Positions 49,401 to 55,102 are shown, counted from the first letter of the stretch. The stretch is 64,000 nt of DNA from Trissonchulus latispiculum (GCA_030248195.1 JASAND010006839.1:93641-157640), one strand, 5' to 3'. Notes: generated by a model not told the origin, from the sequence alone. A program made the numbers and translations.

Positions 49401-51408
49401 GGAATATCGCGAAGTGACGGCGATCTGCGCAAAGATTGGCGAAAAGTCCTATTTACTTGGAGACATTTTTTGTTTTTTCGCCAACTTTGTTTGGATTTTT
49501 CGCCAACTAAAATCGCTAATACTTAGATATTTTGCCGTTTTCACCAATTTGGAAATTACGCCACTAGTCCTGCTTTCCTGTTAATTACGCCACCACTTTT
49601 TTACACTTTTTAACACTAGATTTTTACATATTTTAAACATTTTTAAACACTACTTTACGGAAATTTTTTATACTTTTTCACAACTACTTTTGTGAAACTG
49701 TGAAAAATAGTGTTTCAAGTATAGTATTCATTACAGACAGGTTTTGTTTAAGTACGTGAAAATTATATTAAAAGTAATTTATTTCAACAAGTAAAAAATG
49801 ACATTAAAAGTAAAGACGGTGGGTGGACCCTGTTGAGGATTTTTTGGAAATTCATTTTCTATTAATATAAGTTGCCGACTATAACTCAGCTGCAATTGAA
49901 TCTCGTGCCAGATAACCTGCTCAGAGGATTGTTTCCTTTCATTGAAAATTTGGAAATCCTGCAAGATGGGAAATCCTGCAATAAATCAAGCCGTAAGCGA
50001 AGGCCCTTCTCATGGAAAATTCAATTAAAATGATAGCTGGAAAATGTACTTCAATTACAAACTGCAGTTTTAAAACATTGGTGAACAACGATGACAAGTT
50101 TCAACTAGGCCCCCTCTGTACAAAAACTAAAATTGGTAGTGGGGTATATACACATTCAGCATAGGAAAAAAATTTAGCACTAAGGATATGCAGTTCATTT
50201 TGCCGCAAAACGGATAACAACTACGTATATATCTCGCCTTTAGACGAGATAAAAATCACCCGCCGGTGGCGAAGCCAGAACACATGGCAGGGATTCCAAT
50301 ACATGGTTGGTTAGCTTAGAGTTGGGACATGTTACATGCATAATACGTATGGGGTAGCTGCGCAAAGTCCATAGGGAGTACCAGAAAACAATTCCATTTT
50401 GGTCCGGAGTTGTCCGAGTGTCTAATTTGGATGGGTCGACTATTTTGGGCACCTTAGTCGGAGGATTTTGCCTCGGCAGCCAAACGTTACATAATATGTT
50501 AAGGTTGGGGCTTGTGGCTTCGTGCAAAAAAATTCGGCTGCTGCTTGTTAGCCGTCTCGTTGGGTTTTTGTGAATTTCCGATGTGATTCTTCTGTGAACA
50601 TTGTTATATCGTTGTTCTGCTTTGTTGTAACTAAGCTTGAAGGTACTAAAAACTAAATTAATACTGTAAATTCAATATTGATTCGCCCAATAGGCTTCAT
50701 TTAACTTCCTATATTTTCCTATTTTTATCTTCGAATATTCCTATTTTTTCCTATTTTTTGCAAGAAAAAAATTCCTATTTTTTCCTATTTTGTCAAAATT
50801 GCTCAGTAGGAGGCCAGAGCTAGGACATTTTTTGGATTGGTGACAAGAACAGTTTGGCCGTTTTAGTCAGTTTAGGCATCTAAAAAAAGCTTTTAGCACA
50901 AAAACCTTCAGAATTAGTTAGCCTAATAGGATCTGCTTGAATTCGCGTGTGCGAAGAACCCATATTGGGGGGAGGCTTTATCTTTATAGGGACCTCTCAT
51001 CCTCTTAATTTGTTTTAGTGCCAGAAGCTTTAGTCGCTCTAATGATTAGACTGTCTAAAATGAGAAATAGAATATCAAACATTAAATTGAATCTAAAACA
51101 TCACAGAGCCACAGAAAATGTTTGAATCGAGTACTTTTTTGACCTTAAATATTTCAGCCTTAGTCTTTGCTCCTATCCGAGCGTACTGTTGTAGAGTTTG
51201 CTATTTTTGAAATTTAAATTTCCAATTTCTCTTAATTTTATTCTCTTTTTCTTCTGTTCCAGTTCCATTGATTTCGACCAGCGATCGGCGGATGATTGAC
51301 AGGTTGCCGGATCGTGAACTGGCCCTCTGCGATGTCGCGCCCACCTGTCTGGCTATGATGGGGCTGGACCAGCCGAGCGAAATGACCGGGAAAAGTGTCC
51401 TACAATAG
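15827..51408 (+). CDS. 2,3-bisphosphoglycerate-independent phosphoglycerate mutase (iPGM), 12 coding exons
   Basis: The enzyme interconverts 3- and 2-phosphoglycerate in cytosolic glycolysis and gluconeogenesis through a phosphoserine intermediate and two metal ions. Exons: 15827-15902, 35009-35172, 36284-36400, 37258-37390, 38404-38582, 39406-39487, 39906-40018, 40309-40435, 46554-46702, 47026-47143, 47860-47994, 51263-51408. They sum to 1539 nt with matching phases at every junction, giving 512 residues, the usual family length. Family residues visible: D16 in DGWG, catalytic S65 in GNSEVGH, H126 in GVHSH, D157 in GDGRDT, R188 and R194, R261/R264 in FRADR, K334 in EKYAHVT, D401/H405 in DMVGHTG, D442/H443 in ADHGNAE, H460 in HTAHT. 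Nothing is missing, so the gene looks functional. The start is the ATG just before the conserved [10 protein letters not shown] strand. Introns 1, 8 and 11 are loaded with transposons. I read it by family recognition; no transcript evidence is available. Confidence 0.96.
15950..15977. repeat. Hairpin followed by AATATG, copy 3
   Basis: Perfect 12-bp stem ATGTAGGGGCGC / GCGCCCCTACAT with loop GATA, followed by AATATGGGTATAAAGGC. It is near the start of iPGM intron 1. Confidence 0.75.
16203..16390 (-). repeat. 3' LTR of the Ty3-like element
   Basis: 188 bp. Compared with the 5' LTR it has a 4-bp ATAT gain near 16293 and one A fewer in an A run. The TGA stop of the upstream ORF lies in its first bases. 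Confidence 0.93.
16386..17660 (-). CDS. 3' ORF: NADAR-like domain fused to SGNH-hydrolase-like domain
   Basis: 424 residues, intact. Residues 12-165 look like a NADAR (YbiA-type) fold: PLSKSYP (14-20), [10 protein letters not shown] (30-39), W82, [12 protein letters not shown] (127-138), [12 protein letters not shown] (153-164). Known members cleave N-glycosidic bonds of ADP-ribose-related or riboflavin-pathway substrates. Residues 200-370 show SGNH-hydrolase blocks: IVSDSQ with S208, GIN with N256, DRRRLH with D345/H350. The tail is Arg/Gly-rich. It starts 29 nt past the integrase stop, in the place where some Ty3 elements hold an envelope, but I see no signal peptide or membrane segment. 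It ends at a TGA inside the 3' LTR. Domain calls are by motif only. Confidence 0.65.
   Translation of the reverse strand: MFQARQITIGPDHPLSKSYPRCILLRDRHVECVDMAFWYIAFLQHQQFLLGEAFLTDPRVLSNLDNCKSVALQLGLTLSAEWVFHSPDVYHAILVYFATHDPVFEQLLHEIWEPISLGQRTFLAVPTGSNDYVWSAGLRSNALARRQPGEYPGFNLYGELLMKVAEQCSTGRFSVRWDIESLLCRQVICPSVGSGPSYSKTVLIVSDSQCRQVAAVEGGDVLPVPGGLFHDLVASCVYHGYRPQSYRFVVFNCGINVVQREPSMWHRSWEFLETCIHVLLESPSYPSVLVSLPFPVPGIPNVPEFCALIKSKVSSLDSPRVHVCDPADYSGALSTSGGPIGRVLDRRRLHLNHAGFRETWRLWCSIFPELRPLEVTLSGRLYPNGNGKVDWRSIISKYGRFDPHMGQSGRRGPSGGRSSRRGGV
16391..16403 (-). promoter_or_regulatory. Polypurine tract of the LTR element
   Basis: On the - strand GAAGAGGGGGCG abuts the 3' LTR, the position for plus-strand priming. 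The same bases encode the last residues (RRGGV) of the 3' ORF. Confidence 0.7.
17689..18347 (-). pseudogene. Integrase C-terminal part (pol, separated by insertion)
   Basis: The frame resumes at [21 protein letters not shown], the usual end of Ty3 integrase cores, with the [12 protein letters not shown] block. A basic chromo/SH3-like tail follows ([14 protein letters not shown]) with SHDLLKP and RYNLRPR-like features, then a stop. A 615-bp LINE fragment separates it from the rest of pol. Confidence 0.88.
18348..18962 (+). mobile_element. 5'-truncated LINE 3' end with TTTG tail
   Basis: It encodes the C-terminal end of a non-LTR reverse transcriptase: [57 protein letters not shown], stop at 18738. 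CR1/L2- and BovB-type LINEs end this way. The tail is (GTTT)n at 18948-18962, after an AATAAA at 18936. A short duplication ATTT flanks it (18344-18347, 18963-18966). It interrupts integrase. Confidence 0.85.
18963..19898 (-). pseudogene. Integrase N-terminal and catalytic part (pol, interrupted)
   Basis: It continues pol after the 4.2 kb insertion. The RNase H/integrase linker ends with an SRLAEE motif. Then come the HHCC zinc domain (H-x-L-H...[11 protein letters not shown]...C-x2-C) and the DDE core, with VDIVSFPL, a GTSF block containing the second Asp, and [13 protein letters not shown] holding the Glu. Around 19840-19855 the frame shifts at an expanded TATATATA run, so the linker and integrase are in different frames. 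The 3' end is cut by a LINE insertion after AQMLK. Confidence 0.88.
20542..21364. mobile_element. hAT-like non-autonomous element with GGGCCCG-rich ends
   Basis: The terminal inverted repeats are TAGTGTTGTCAT (20542-20553) and its complement (21353-21364). Just inside both ends lie long runs built of CGGGCC/GGCCCG with CCCGAAACAGGCCC words, the two ends inverted to each other. The core (about 20710-21200) is AT-rich and codes for nothing I recognise. Flanks are TATATCGA and TATATGTA, at best a degraded duplication. Confidence 0.7.
21854..22233. repeat. TTTAGGCCA repeat element, short copy
   Basis: It is a diverged, shorter relative of 58654-59385. It opens AGGGTTTTTTATTTCGC and shares the TCAAATGGCCTCAACG and TTTAGGCCATGGCC words near its ends. 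The right end is AAAACCTT. The duplication is unclear. Confidence 0.5.
22882..22935. other. Paired hairpins in the LINE-like insertion
   Basis: CAATGCG-TTTCGG-CGCATTG is followed by TGGCGG-CGAGCTT-CCGCCA. They resemble structured 3' UTR elements; function unknown. Confidence 0.55.
24059..28870 (-). CDS. Retrotransposon polyprotein: CCHC knuckles, UPF1-type SF1 helicase, aspartic protease, RT, RNase H
   Basis: The open frame is 1603 residues; the last few (24059-24067) lie in a later insertion. Two CCHC knuckles ([19 protein letters not shown]) sit at about 8-22 and 37-51. A region at about 280-430 resembles the UPF1 1B/stalk part. Helicase motifs follow in order: Walker [13 protein letters not shown] (about 487), DEGSQ (about 635), [10 protein letters not shown] (about 663), EQYRMP (about 702), [11 protein letters not shown] (about 815), NVALTRAKK (about 848). 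The protease motif is [11 protein letters not shown] (about 937). RT has [11 protein letters not shown] and YLDDILIM (about 1356). RNase H ([15 protein letters not shown]) runs to the insertion. A helicase between the knuckles and protease is not part of the standard Ty3 layout. The stretch at 60-280 is unassigned; a very divergent capsid there is not excluded. Confidence 0.92.
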   Translation of the reverse strand: MPSTSRPFCTYCRKEGHIKSQCFHLQNQKAPAFSESFCTHCRKPGHTKSQCFSLRRGGSGTRGRRRGSEQPQRQQRSDSSFGNSVNVVDVQSNDVTAENQSRFDVPVPQFKDNSSPIGLVNDAIRFPSFSLLFTGSSITGAATLLKQIQFLNFKRMSNRPSFVVARIRFDGEIREALGPTKEVVKVRLYQRLLLYLLSQVTLHEGNDFLERHIINFAPFQRRAQLLDFAGKLSDSTPEADIKDAYDSIQRRKLNPPAADTPVLGSLSAEASCSPTERNTLLQKYSPLLEMEFLTQRQRALDSARLVDINWDVSKARKFAKLQLSILSVGDSVRLVDPDDSTVAVTGTVIEALPDSYYCLELIVPTEGNTTNQLQESGMEDEDDESSPSVYLDTTSTSIWRLSKVVALPNPDYDPFCRHTKALETFVDLAPDFNPCLSIFDGTRQQLNSNTQECISVELADLVDFPLNTSQKGAVLKALTQQLTLIQGPPGTGKTTTAMAIILSKLTLQPDAKILVCTASNTALDIIARRLLRELPEAFKSSFIRVYPDSIDPYVSDSLGQVSLGQAALAKGGPDFQARFESFMLNELTDKQLKAFLRRWERLEMQVLKTSKIICCTCNSSGRRLLEKARLHFDLVLIDEGSQCMVPEAMIPLVTHSIQQLVVIGDHKQLRPTVLSLDAKRDGLDISILEFAAKNLEPHLLTEQYRMPGIIAEFSNSRFYNGRLRHSSTHSAFCDLPSGKPLMLWDLKSRSFREQNGTSLYNPIEADAVLASVTALVLKSVAKGSQISVITPYSAQKQVISTLLQDKFPEVSVSTVDGFQGNEQDFVIVSFVRAGAPSSGFLEDKRRLNVALTRAKKALILIADINQLCRSSELFKSVRNYCSNRKCIVRGQPWSSWSPAGYAGRSDPMVVGSLSSSSAAQRIIVTATVDARSVKALIDTGAQISLVKESIIQPRKEDILPPGVQAVVLDGSPLNLIGSYYADVSVGSKTIRHRMTLIPDSYSHDCIIGQDILHQWGLSDVIMQHLGLPIQAINSVNATYPASLLETVTIPARSRMIVQCRVEQGACLGQSSLFDPSSDRFAEKGILAARAVIAPADGVFPVMLLNFSVSDVVLHQHSSMGSVSPLDETTEVATCSDEHLASRVNTFRPEKLRNVNINRSRLSATQVNLLLQFLEQNCDMFATDDNELGQAKGVKHVIDTGTHVPIKQPLRRVPFSQRKIISEELAKMLAAGVIEPSDSPWASPVVLVRKKDGSWRFCVDFRKLNDITVKDVFPLPRIDDILDSLGRMRYFSALDLKSGYWQVPLDKSSQPKTAFLTHDGLYQFTVMPFGLTNAPATFQRLMACVLSGLQGHNCLVYLDDILIMSRTFDDHLRDLQQVFDRLRRHDLKLKLSKCEFAKDSVEYLGHVVTPDGLKPNPERVRSIRDAKAPSNVRQLRQFLGLCGYYRRFIKNYSTLAGPLNSMLRKENRFRWTHECSIAFESLKQKLTSAPILVFPDFQKEFIVQTDASGTGLGAVLSQIQSDHQEHPIAFASRTLTRSERNYSTTEREALALIYALQVFRPYIHGMPFQLVTDHKPLIYILKGKNCTGRLARWYTMLQAEHAGR
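28984..29779 (+). mobile_element. 5'-truncated Penelope-like element, endonuclease end
   Basis: A perfect 16-bp duplication CTGATATTTAGAAAAT flanks it (28968-28983, 29780-29795). The body encodes only the C-terminal GIY-YIG nuclease and linker of a Penelope-like retroelement. It sits in the short leader between the 5' LTR and pol of the Ty3-like element, in opposite orientation. Confidence 0.85.
28998..29733 (+). pseudogene. GIY-YIG endonuclease fragment of a Penelope-like element
   Basis: The frame is open from the insertion edge. [13 protein letters not shown] leads into the GIY-YIG core: [10 protein letters not shown]...QYVGES with the two Tyr motifs as VYL/YVG, the Arg in SIRFNNHR, the Glu in KKEKWWI and the Asn in FGINW. 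A Pro-rich tail holds a 60-bp tandem duplication (29466-29525, 29526-29585), then TAA. The reverse transcriptase is absent, so this is a fragment. Confidence 0.85.
29882..29910 (-). other. Leader hairpin next to the primer binding site
   Basis: Perfect 12-bp stem AGTAATTATGTC / GACATAATTACT with loop TAACA, 10 bp from the primer binding site of the LTR element. Confidence 0.75.
29921..29935 (-). promoter_or_regulatory. Primer binding site of the LTR element
   Basis: Two bases inside the 5' LTR the - strand reads TGGAGGTTCCACATT. TGG is the expected complement of a tRNA 3' CCA end. I cannot assign the tRNA. Confidence 0.6.
29937..30121 (-). repeat. 5' LTR of the Ty3-like element
   Basis: The 185-bp repeat is bounded by TG...CA (TGTGAAGAC at one end, TGAAAAGAC at the other on the opposite strand). 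It differs from the other LTR only by two indels, with no substitution visible, so the insertion is young. Confidence 0.93.
30340..31775. repeat. 145-bp minisatellite with GACCACTGGTC palindromes
   Basis: About seven units begin near 30365, 30523, 30693, 31152, 31298, 31443, 31587 and 31732 at CGTTTTTCGGCG; regular spacings are 144-146 bp. Each unit holds one or two (T)GACCACTGGTC(A) palindromes and ATATATAGTAAATCG. Bases 30815-31130 are a C-rich insertion without a clear duplication. Confidence 0.88.
31776..32147. repeat. Leader of the second satellite-bearing repeat
   Basis: It resembles 7150-7410. It includes GGACAAGAAATAAAAATGCTCC at 31856, similar to the foldback ends. No gene. Confidence 0.55.
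32148..33478 (+). repeat. 148-bp satellite, second locus (about 3.5 copies, split by a MITE)
   Basis: Diverged units of the same satellite lie at 32148-32306 and 33099-33478. The Harbinger-like MITE sits within one unit. The leader on the left and the tail on the right match the first locus. Confidence 0.9.
32307..33098. mobile_element. Harbinger-like MITE, copy 1
   Basis: 792 bp with terminal inverted repeats GGGCCGATGTTATC and its complement, and 3-bp duplication CTG on both sides. The inner arms are filled with repeats of CAACCCGGGTTG. It sits inside a 148-bp satellite unit. Confidence 0.82.
33531..34031. mobile_element. Foldback element (ACAAGTAGGAAAAATGCTCC ends), copy 2
   Basis: It has the same ends as 12951-13856. 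The right arm (33846-34031) is full, while the left arm is cut to about 33 bp. It has the same position relative to the satellite tail. Confidence 0.82.
34296..34630. repeat. 55-bp duplication with a hAT MITE in it
   Basis: TTTTATTGAAAGAAC...ATACTTCAACTTCTG(G/A)(A)GGGCTACC...CTGAG occurs at 34300-34350 and 34570-34622, on either side of the MITE at 34351-34561. Confidence 0.75.
34351..34561. mobile_element. hAT-type MITE, 211 bp
   Basis: The ends CAGTAGCGGCGCCA and TGGCGCCGCCAGTG are imperfect inverted repeats. Flanks CCTCTGAG and CCCCTGAG are an 8-bp duplication with one mismatch. Confidence 0.75.
35009..35172 (+). CDS. iPGM exon 2, catalytic serine
   Basis: The acceptor is a pyrimidine-rich tract ending tgtag at 35008; the donor gtacgt starts at 35173. 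The exon encodes residues 26-80 with the phospho-acceptor motif [15 protein letters not shown] and ends in VVYQ. Confidence 0.95.
36284..36400 (+). CDS. iPGM exon 3
   Basis: It encodes DIVRINMAM... and ends before donor gtacgt at 36401. I place the acceptor at the AAG ending 36283 because the family reads YQD(I/L)VRI here. A second AG at 36265 would stay in frame but add six residues (ISFYLK) that the family lacks. Confidence 0.85.
37258..37390 (+). CDS. iPGM exon 4, HSH and GDGRD motifs
   Basis: The acceptor tttctag ends at 37257 and the donor gtaagc begins at 37391. It encodes VSDGGVHSH (substrate and metal site) and GDGRDTSP (substrate-binding Asp/Arg), residues 120-163. Confidence 0.95.
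38404..38582 (+). CDS. iPGM exon 5
   Basis: The acceptor ttttgcag ends at 38403. It encodes the GRYYAMDRD segment with R188 and R194. The donor is gttcgc at 38583, weak but GT, and it is the only choice that joins exon 6 (LVNKRYA) in frame. Reading on reaches an unrelated G-rich stretch. Confidence 0.88.
39406..39487 (+). CDS. iPGM exon 6
   Basis: The exon encodes the [13 protein letters not shown] segment. I place the donor at gttggt (39488), because phase 1 then gives Asp with exon 7. Using the alternative gtacat at 39492 creates an immediate stop. Confidence 0.85.
39906..40018 (+). CDS. iPGM exon 7, FRADR motif
   Basis: The exon encodes [16 protein letters not shown], carrying the two phosphate-binding arginines 261 and 264. 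Donor gtacgt starts at 40019. Confidence 0.94.
40309..40435 (+). CDS. iPGM exon 8
   Basis: The acceptor tgttgtag ends at 40308 and the donor gtatgt starts at 40436. It encodes KLYCMTQY through LSQYHCA. The 6.1 kb intron that follows holds the LINE. Confidence 0.93.
40797..41204 (+). pseudogene. LINE N-terminal segment with hydrophobic stretch and 2A-like motif
   Basis: The ORF starts MDAPFPWW. A leucine-rich hydrophobic stretch ([12 protein letters not shown]) runs straight into GDIRPNPGP at 41070-41096, the form of a 2A-like ribosome-skipping sequence (consensus D-V/I-E-x-N-P-G-P). The Glu is Arg here. The first zinc pair of the PHD finger (PCGKCG) follows before the frame breaks. Confidence 0.75.
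41071..41475 (+). pseudogene. LINE PHD-finger segment
   Basis: The [15 protein letters not shown] and WICRHC motifs supply the C-x2-C-x4-H-x2-C and final C-x2-C of a PHD finger. The finger's first cysteine pair is in the preceding frame. A Pro-rich linker follows. The usable part of this frame is about 41170-41400. Confidence 0.7.
41208..42128 (+). pseudogene. LINE APE-type endonuclease
   Basis: From about 41410: [18 protein letters not shown] (metal-binding Glu), [30 protein letters not shown] and GSDHL near the end. These are the standard APE endonuclease blocks. The frame ends at 42128 and the reverse transcriptase continues in the next frame. Confidence 0.88.
42110..44290 (+). pseudogene. 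LINE reverse transcriptase
   Basis: It is open from 41989. RT blocks: [89 protein letters not shown] with the catalytic FADD, then the thumb KFLGVTFD. It is cut by a Harbinger-like MITE at 44291. Confidence 0.92.
44291..45121. mobile_element. Harbinger-like MITE, copy 2
   Basis: 831 bp with ends GGGCCAGTGTTATC and GATAACATTGGCCC and duplication CAG (44288-44290, 45122-45124). It has the same CAACCCGGGTTG arms as copy 1. It interrupts the LINE between RT and RNase H. Confidence 0.82.
45122..46386 (+). pseudogene. LINE RNase H and C-terminal zinc knuckle (interrupted)
   Basis: RNase H starts [10 protein letters not shown] (first Asp) and [10 protein letters not shown] (Glu) before a MITE at 45381-45742. 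It resumes with ILTDSRSAL (Asp) and [19 protein letters not shown] (His/Asp). The end has a C-x2-C-x8-H-x4-C knuckle ([18 protein letters not shown]), then TGA at 46384-46386. Confidence 0.88.
45381..45742. mobile_element. MITE with TGGGCTTATTCTAG ends
   Basis: 362 bp with perfect 14-bp inverted ends (45381-45394, 45729-45742). Flanks ACCGTCC and GCCGTCC suggest a 7-bp duplication with one mismatch. It is G/C-homopolymer-rich inside and splits the LINE RNase H frame. Confidence 0.75.
46418..46440 (+). repeat. AG microsatellite, LINE 3' tail
   Basis: About eleven AG repeats follow the LINE stop codon and abut the target duplication. Confidence 0.85.
46554..46702 (+). CDS. iPGM exon 9, [13 protein letters not shown]
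   Basis: The acceptor ttttgtag ends at 46553. It encodes the near-invariant [15 protein letters not shown] block with the catalytic lysine. Donor gtacat starts at 46703. Confidence 0.95.
47026..47143 (+). CDS. iPGM exon 10, DMVGHTG metal site
   Basis: The acceptor gttctag ends at 47025. It encodes [17 protein letters not shown] with metal ligands D401 and H405. Donor gtacgg starts at 47144. Confidence 0.95.
47860..47994 (+). CDS. iPGM exon 11, ADHGNAE and HTAHT metal site
   Basis: The acceptor cttttcag ends at 47859. It encodes the metal-binding [11 protein letters not shown] and PHTAHTCN blocks. Donor gtaccg starts at 47995. Confidence 0.95.
48098..48604. repeat. Two Penelope-like element 3' ends in inverted orientation
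   Basis: 48468-48604 (+) and 48098-48232 (-) are inverted copies of the same tail (AAGGATCGTCTGAAGAAG ... GGTTGGTCT ... GGTGTCTACGTTTTGATTATCATC). Both match 29665-29770 of the other Penelope copy. The spacer around 48320-48370 continues the minus copy. It lies in iPGM intron 11. Confidence 0.8.
48632..50817. mobile_element. 2.2 kb non-autonomous DNA element with TTCCTATTTTTTCC subterminal repeats
   Basis: Inverted ends GGCCTCCTACT / AGTAGGAGGCC with flanking AGCTAG on both sides (48626-48631, 50818-50823). Both ends hold runs of TTCCTATTTTTTCC. No transposase frame. A foldback is nested at 48985-49327. Confidence 0.75.
48985..49327. mobile_element. Palindromic MITE with 110-bp arms
   Basis: The arms 48985-49095 and 49215-49327 are inverted (AAGAGTACAT ... 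ATGTACTCTT outside; AACGGCTGACCCC / GATGTCAGCCGTTAG inside). Confidence 0.78.
51263..51408 (+). CDS. iPGM exon 12 with stop
   Basis: The acceptor ctgttccag ends at 51262. It encodes VPLI through [12 protein letters not shown], the usual C-terminal block, then SVLQ and TAG at 51406-51408. About 600 bp of T-rich sequence follows; I saw no clear AATAAA there. Confidence 0.94.
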
Positions 51409-54400
51409 ATGGTCACTAATGGCCATAGGATTTTGATAATTTTAATTTGAATTACCTTAATTAGATTTCTAATTTTTTGTAACTTTGCCCTGTGTCTCTC
51501 TCTAGGTTTGTTTTGTTTCTCGGTGGACTGTATGTGTGTGTGTGCCTTTTGTGTATCTGTGTATTTTGCTGTGTACCTTAGGATTTAATTATTGTTTGTT
51601 CGAGTGCTGTGACTGTTGTTGGTTCGTGCTGTGTTTTGCTGCTCAGACTTTGAGCATTAGATTCCTTAATAACTGATTGTTCTTTGTTATGTGTATTTTA
51701 ATTTTCTGGCTTTGAATGGATGAATTCTGACTACACTTCAAAAGTTATCAGTTTTGACTGTAATGTTTCAGTTTTTTTGGTCACTGGTGTACTGGGGGAG
51801 AATATTTTGCTTAACTGTTGCTGTCAATCTAAATTATTTTCTTAATTTTCTAAATCCAAAGAATGTGATGGTTTTTTGACGGTGCTTCAATAGAACGCGT
51901 GTATAAGTGTCTATCATTGTTTTCGTCTCTCTGTGCTCCTATGTACTGCTTTAGTGTTTGTTTAATTTTAGTTTTGACGTGGTTTATAGCATATTGTAGA
52001 TTTTTATGTAGATTTCTGTGCCGTTTATACGTGTTTGAATTGTGATATTAGACATATACATAAATTTGTCATCTTGTTGTTTTTCCAGTAAAAGTTTCAC
52101 TTGGTGTGCATTTTTGGCGGTCTTGAAGTCGTTTTCTTAGGCACAAGTTTTCTCTGGTCTAATTAGTCTGCATATAATTTCATTAGCCTCCACTAGTTGA
52201 CTAAATTTGTGAGAGAGTAACTCAAATGTCATAAAAATGTCTTGCCATTGTTTGGATGCTTTTCCGAGACATTTGATTAGATGACAATCAAATTCGAGCT
52301 AAATGGAATGAAATTACAATTTTTAGGATTTTGTCTGGAAATCAGAATTTTCCAATTTTTCTAATTAGAATTCGACCAGGCCAGATCATCCGATATTGAA
52401 CTGAATTAGAATTGATCTTTACTTTGACGTGGGATTTGCTTTGACTGAAAGACGCGTTCACTCGTAACCTCCCGTCCCAGGTGTTCGACCGATTTGAAGT
52501 TTTATTGTTAGAACTCTGATTATTTTGAATACATACATAACGTTTAAAGAGGGGGGGGTCGCTTTTTGACCGATTTTTTGACCATCCGATTTTGCTCATT
52601 TTTACATATTTTGTACTCTAAATAGTCCGCGAAACAAGACAAATGCGTTTTGCGTAATATTGCTTCTAGTGTTCTGTAGAGCCCTTCAAATGTGACCTCG
52701 GCATGTGTTAAACATAGGAAAACGAAAAAGTTGGGATAAAAAGTGTCCAAAAATTCTTTGCTGTATGAAAGATACAACGCTACAACTTTGCACATATGTT
52801 TAGGACATATTGTAGAGTGCAGTGAGTTACTTTGGTGCAATTCCATTGAACGACGGATTTTTGGTGACTTTAAAGTCAGAATTTTGGAAAATTTTGGAAA
52901 AATGGCTGTTTTTGGACCATGAAAACAGGACCTACACTATTGTTTCTATTATTCTAGACGATTGACAAAAGATAAAGAAACGGCGAATAGATAGCTGCAC
53001 TCTACAGATATTACGTATTCTTGTGGCACAAATCTCGTCTCTGGGCTCCTTATAATGAATTCAAAAACTGCAATTTTTGCTCAAAAACGCTTCTTTTCGT
53101 AATTTTCACATTCTTTTGATAACTGTTCACTAACAATCAAGTCAAAACCCAGCAAATTTGGGCAAGTTGTTTCTTAATATCGGCCAAAGTACTTGGCTGA
53201 AAGAAATGCTTGAATGTTGAGATGCTCTGATGTGTCGGCGTCTTTGATCTTCTATGAGTGAAAAAAGTCAATTTTCGTATTTTTCCAAGTCAAATTGGGT
53301 ATCAATCGATAGCTACTGGAACGAGGAAAAACTTTTTCTACTAGAACTGTGGGTCTAAAATGCAGTCTGTGCAAGTTAGCGCGAGTGAACGTCTGAGTGC
53401 ACAATGCGCCAAATTGAGGTCTGTTCATAATTAAAGTGTGCATTGTGAGCGATTGGCTGGCTAACCTCGAGCCACTTTAGCAGTGAAATATTCTCCCTGT
53501 AAATGCTTTAATTTGGCGTACTGGTCAACCCTATGTTCGCTCGCGTTCGGACTCCACGTGACCTTGAAGTGCTCATCACCGAAATTTTCAGGTTTGGTGG
53601 CTTTGAACCTGAATAACTCTGGCACAGCTTGATATCGAACTCCAATATTTTGTCTTGTTTTTGAGAACATATTTCGCTAAATCAAAATTTGCGGTATCTG
53701 AAGTCAAACAAGGAAAATATACCCATACCAAATTTTAGTTCAATTGTTCAAGTTTTAAGTTTCAGAGTAGGGGTAATCGACACAAGACATTAGCTGCTTG
53801 CGAAATTTTAGAGGAGAATGAACCGGCGTGAATCCATTTTTCCTGCTGCGCTTCGTCGCAGCAGTCTACTATGATCGGTTTTTCGATGAACTTTACACAC
53901 AAGTAATGCGTTTTATGCACCTTTCTATGAAATGCACATGTTCCTCTGTACTTCACGTATATAATCAGTGAAGACAAATTTAATGCAAATTAGCTGTTCA
54001 CATATAGCGACCAAACCATTAACATTTCTTCGGGTTTCTGTCGCCATAAATTTGTACAAAAGTATATATCTTAAATTGATTATAACTTCAACGTCACTTT
54101 CACTTCAACTTCAATAGTATAGCTGGTGAATTGATGTTGTCATAGCTATTTAGAATTCTTGCAGCTAACTCCTAATAGTTATAATGATAAATGAAATGAG
54201 ACAGGTCAACGCTCAGATTTGTAAAATGTCTTTAAAACTGCCGGAATTCGTTAACTGTTCAATTTTCATTTTCGGCGTTCGTTATTGCGAATTTGCTGAA
54301 GATCGGTTGGTAGTGAGTGACTGACTCACTTTGTGGTGATCATGTATATAATCATTTGCCTTATGTCTGTCGACCTTGCAAACGTTTGAGCTTGCGCTGA

Positions 54401-55102
54401 GTAGAATCTAAGAGATAGGCCTGTCCAGTGAACTATAATAATAAAAATGCAAAACGGGCGAAGGAACCACCTCGCAGCAGGCCTATTGTTACCAGCAGGT
54501 AACAATTCTCGAGCCTAGGAGTCTCTGCTCCAATACATGGCTGTTGCTTGTTAGGTTTATTTCTAGTTTAAGCTGAAATCTAGCAACTTCAGGTTTGCGT
54601 CTTGACGCAGCCCTTGGTGCAAATAAACTATAATTTGGGATGACAAATTTTGCCTGATCAAGTAAAATCCCCACACAGTCTTTTTCAAAATCTCAGTCTC
54701 CTGCATAGCAGGTACAGATCTCTCCCCACCCCATTCATATTTAATATGCACCGCAGACATGGGGCGTATCCAGGATTTTGAAAAGGAGGGGGGTCCGACC
54801 CTAAAGGGAGGGATTCCACGCCACAAGTTTTCCAAAAAAATGGCCAACTTTGCACTAAAAATAGCTACACATTCAAAAAGAAAGGTCCGGACCCCCTGGA
54901 TACGCCTCTGACCGCAGATTGTGGAGCACGAACTCTAATATTTTCAATAAATGGCATATTTTTACATCGAATTTTCACCTTGTTAACAGTCTCATTCTTC
55001 TTCAGTTGCATTTCTGATTCTTGATTAATATCTGCTTCGTCAAAGTTTGTCCTTTGTTTCGATATCTCCAGTACACCAGTTCAAATTGCATTGGCTGATT
55101 TA
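51409..55102. other. Intergenic region
   Basis: The first 600 bp are T-rich and probably iPGM 3' UTR. The rest is AT-rich with no gene and, apart from the 153-bp MITE, no repeat I can delimit. Confidence 0.5.
54758..54910. mobile_element. hAT-type MITE, 153 bp
   Basis: The ends GGGGCGTATCCAGG and CCTGGATACGCCTCTG are inverted repeats. It has a perfect 8-bp duplication ACCGCAGA (54750-54757, 54911-54918). It lies between the two genes. Confidence 0.85.
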
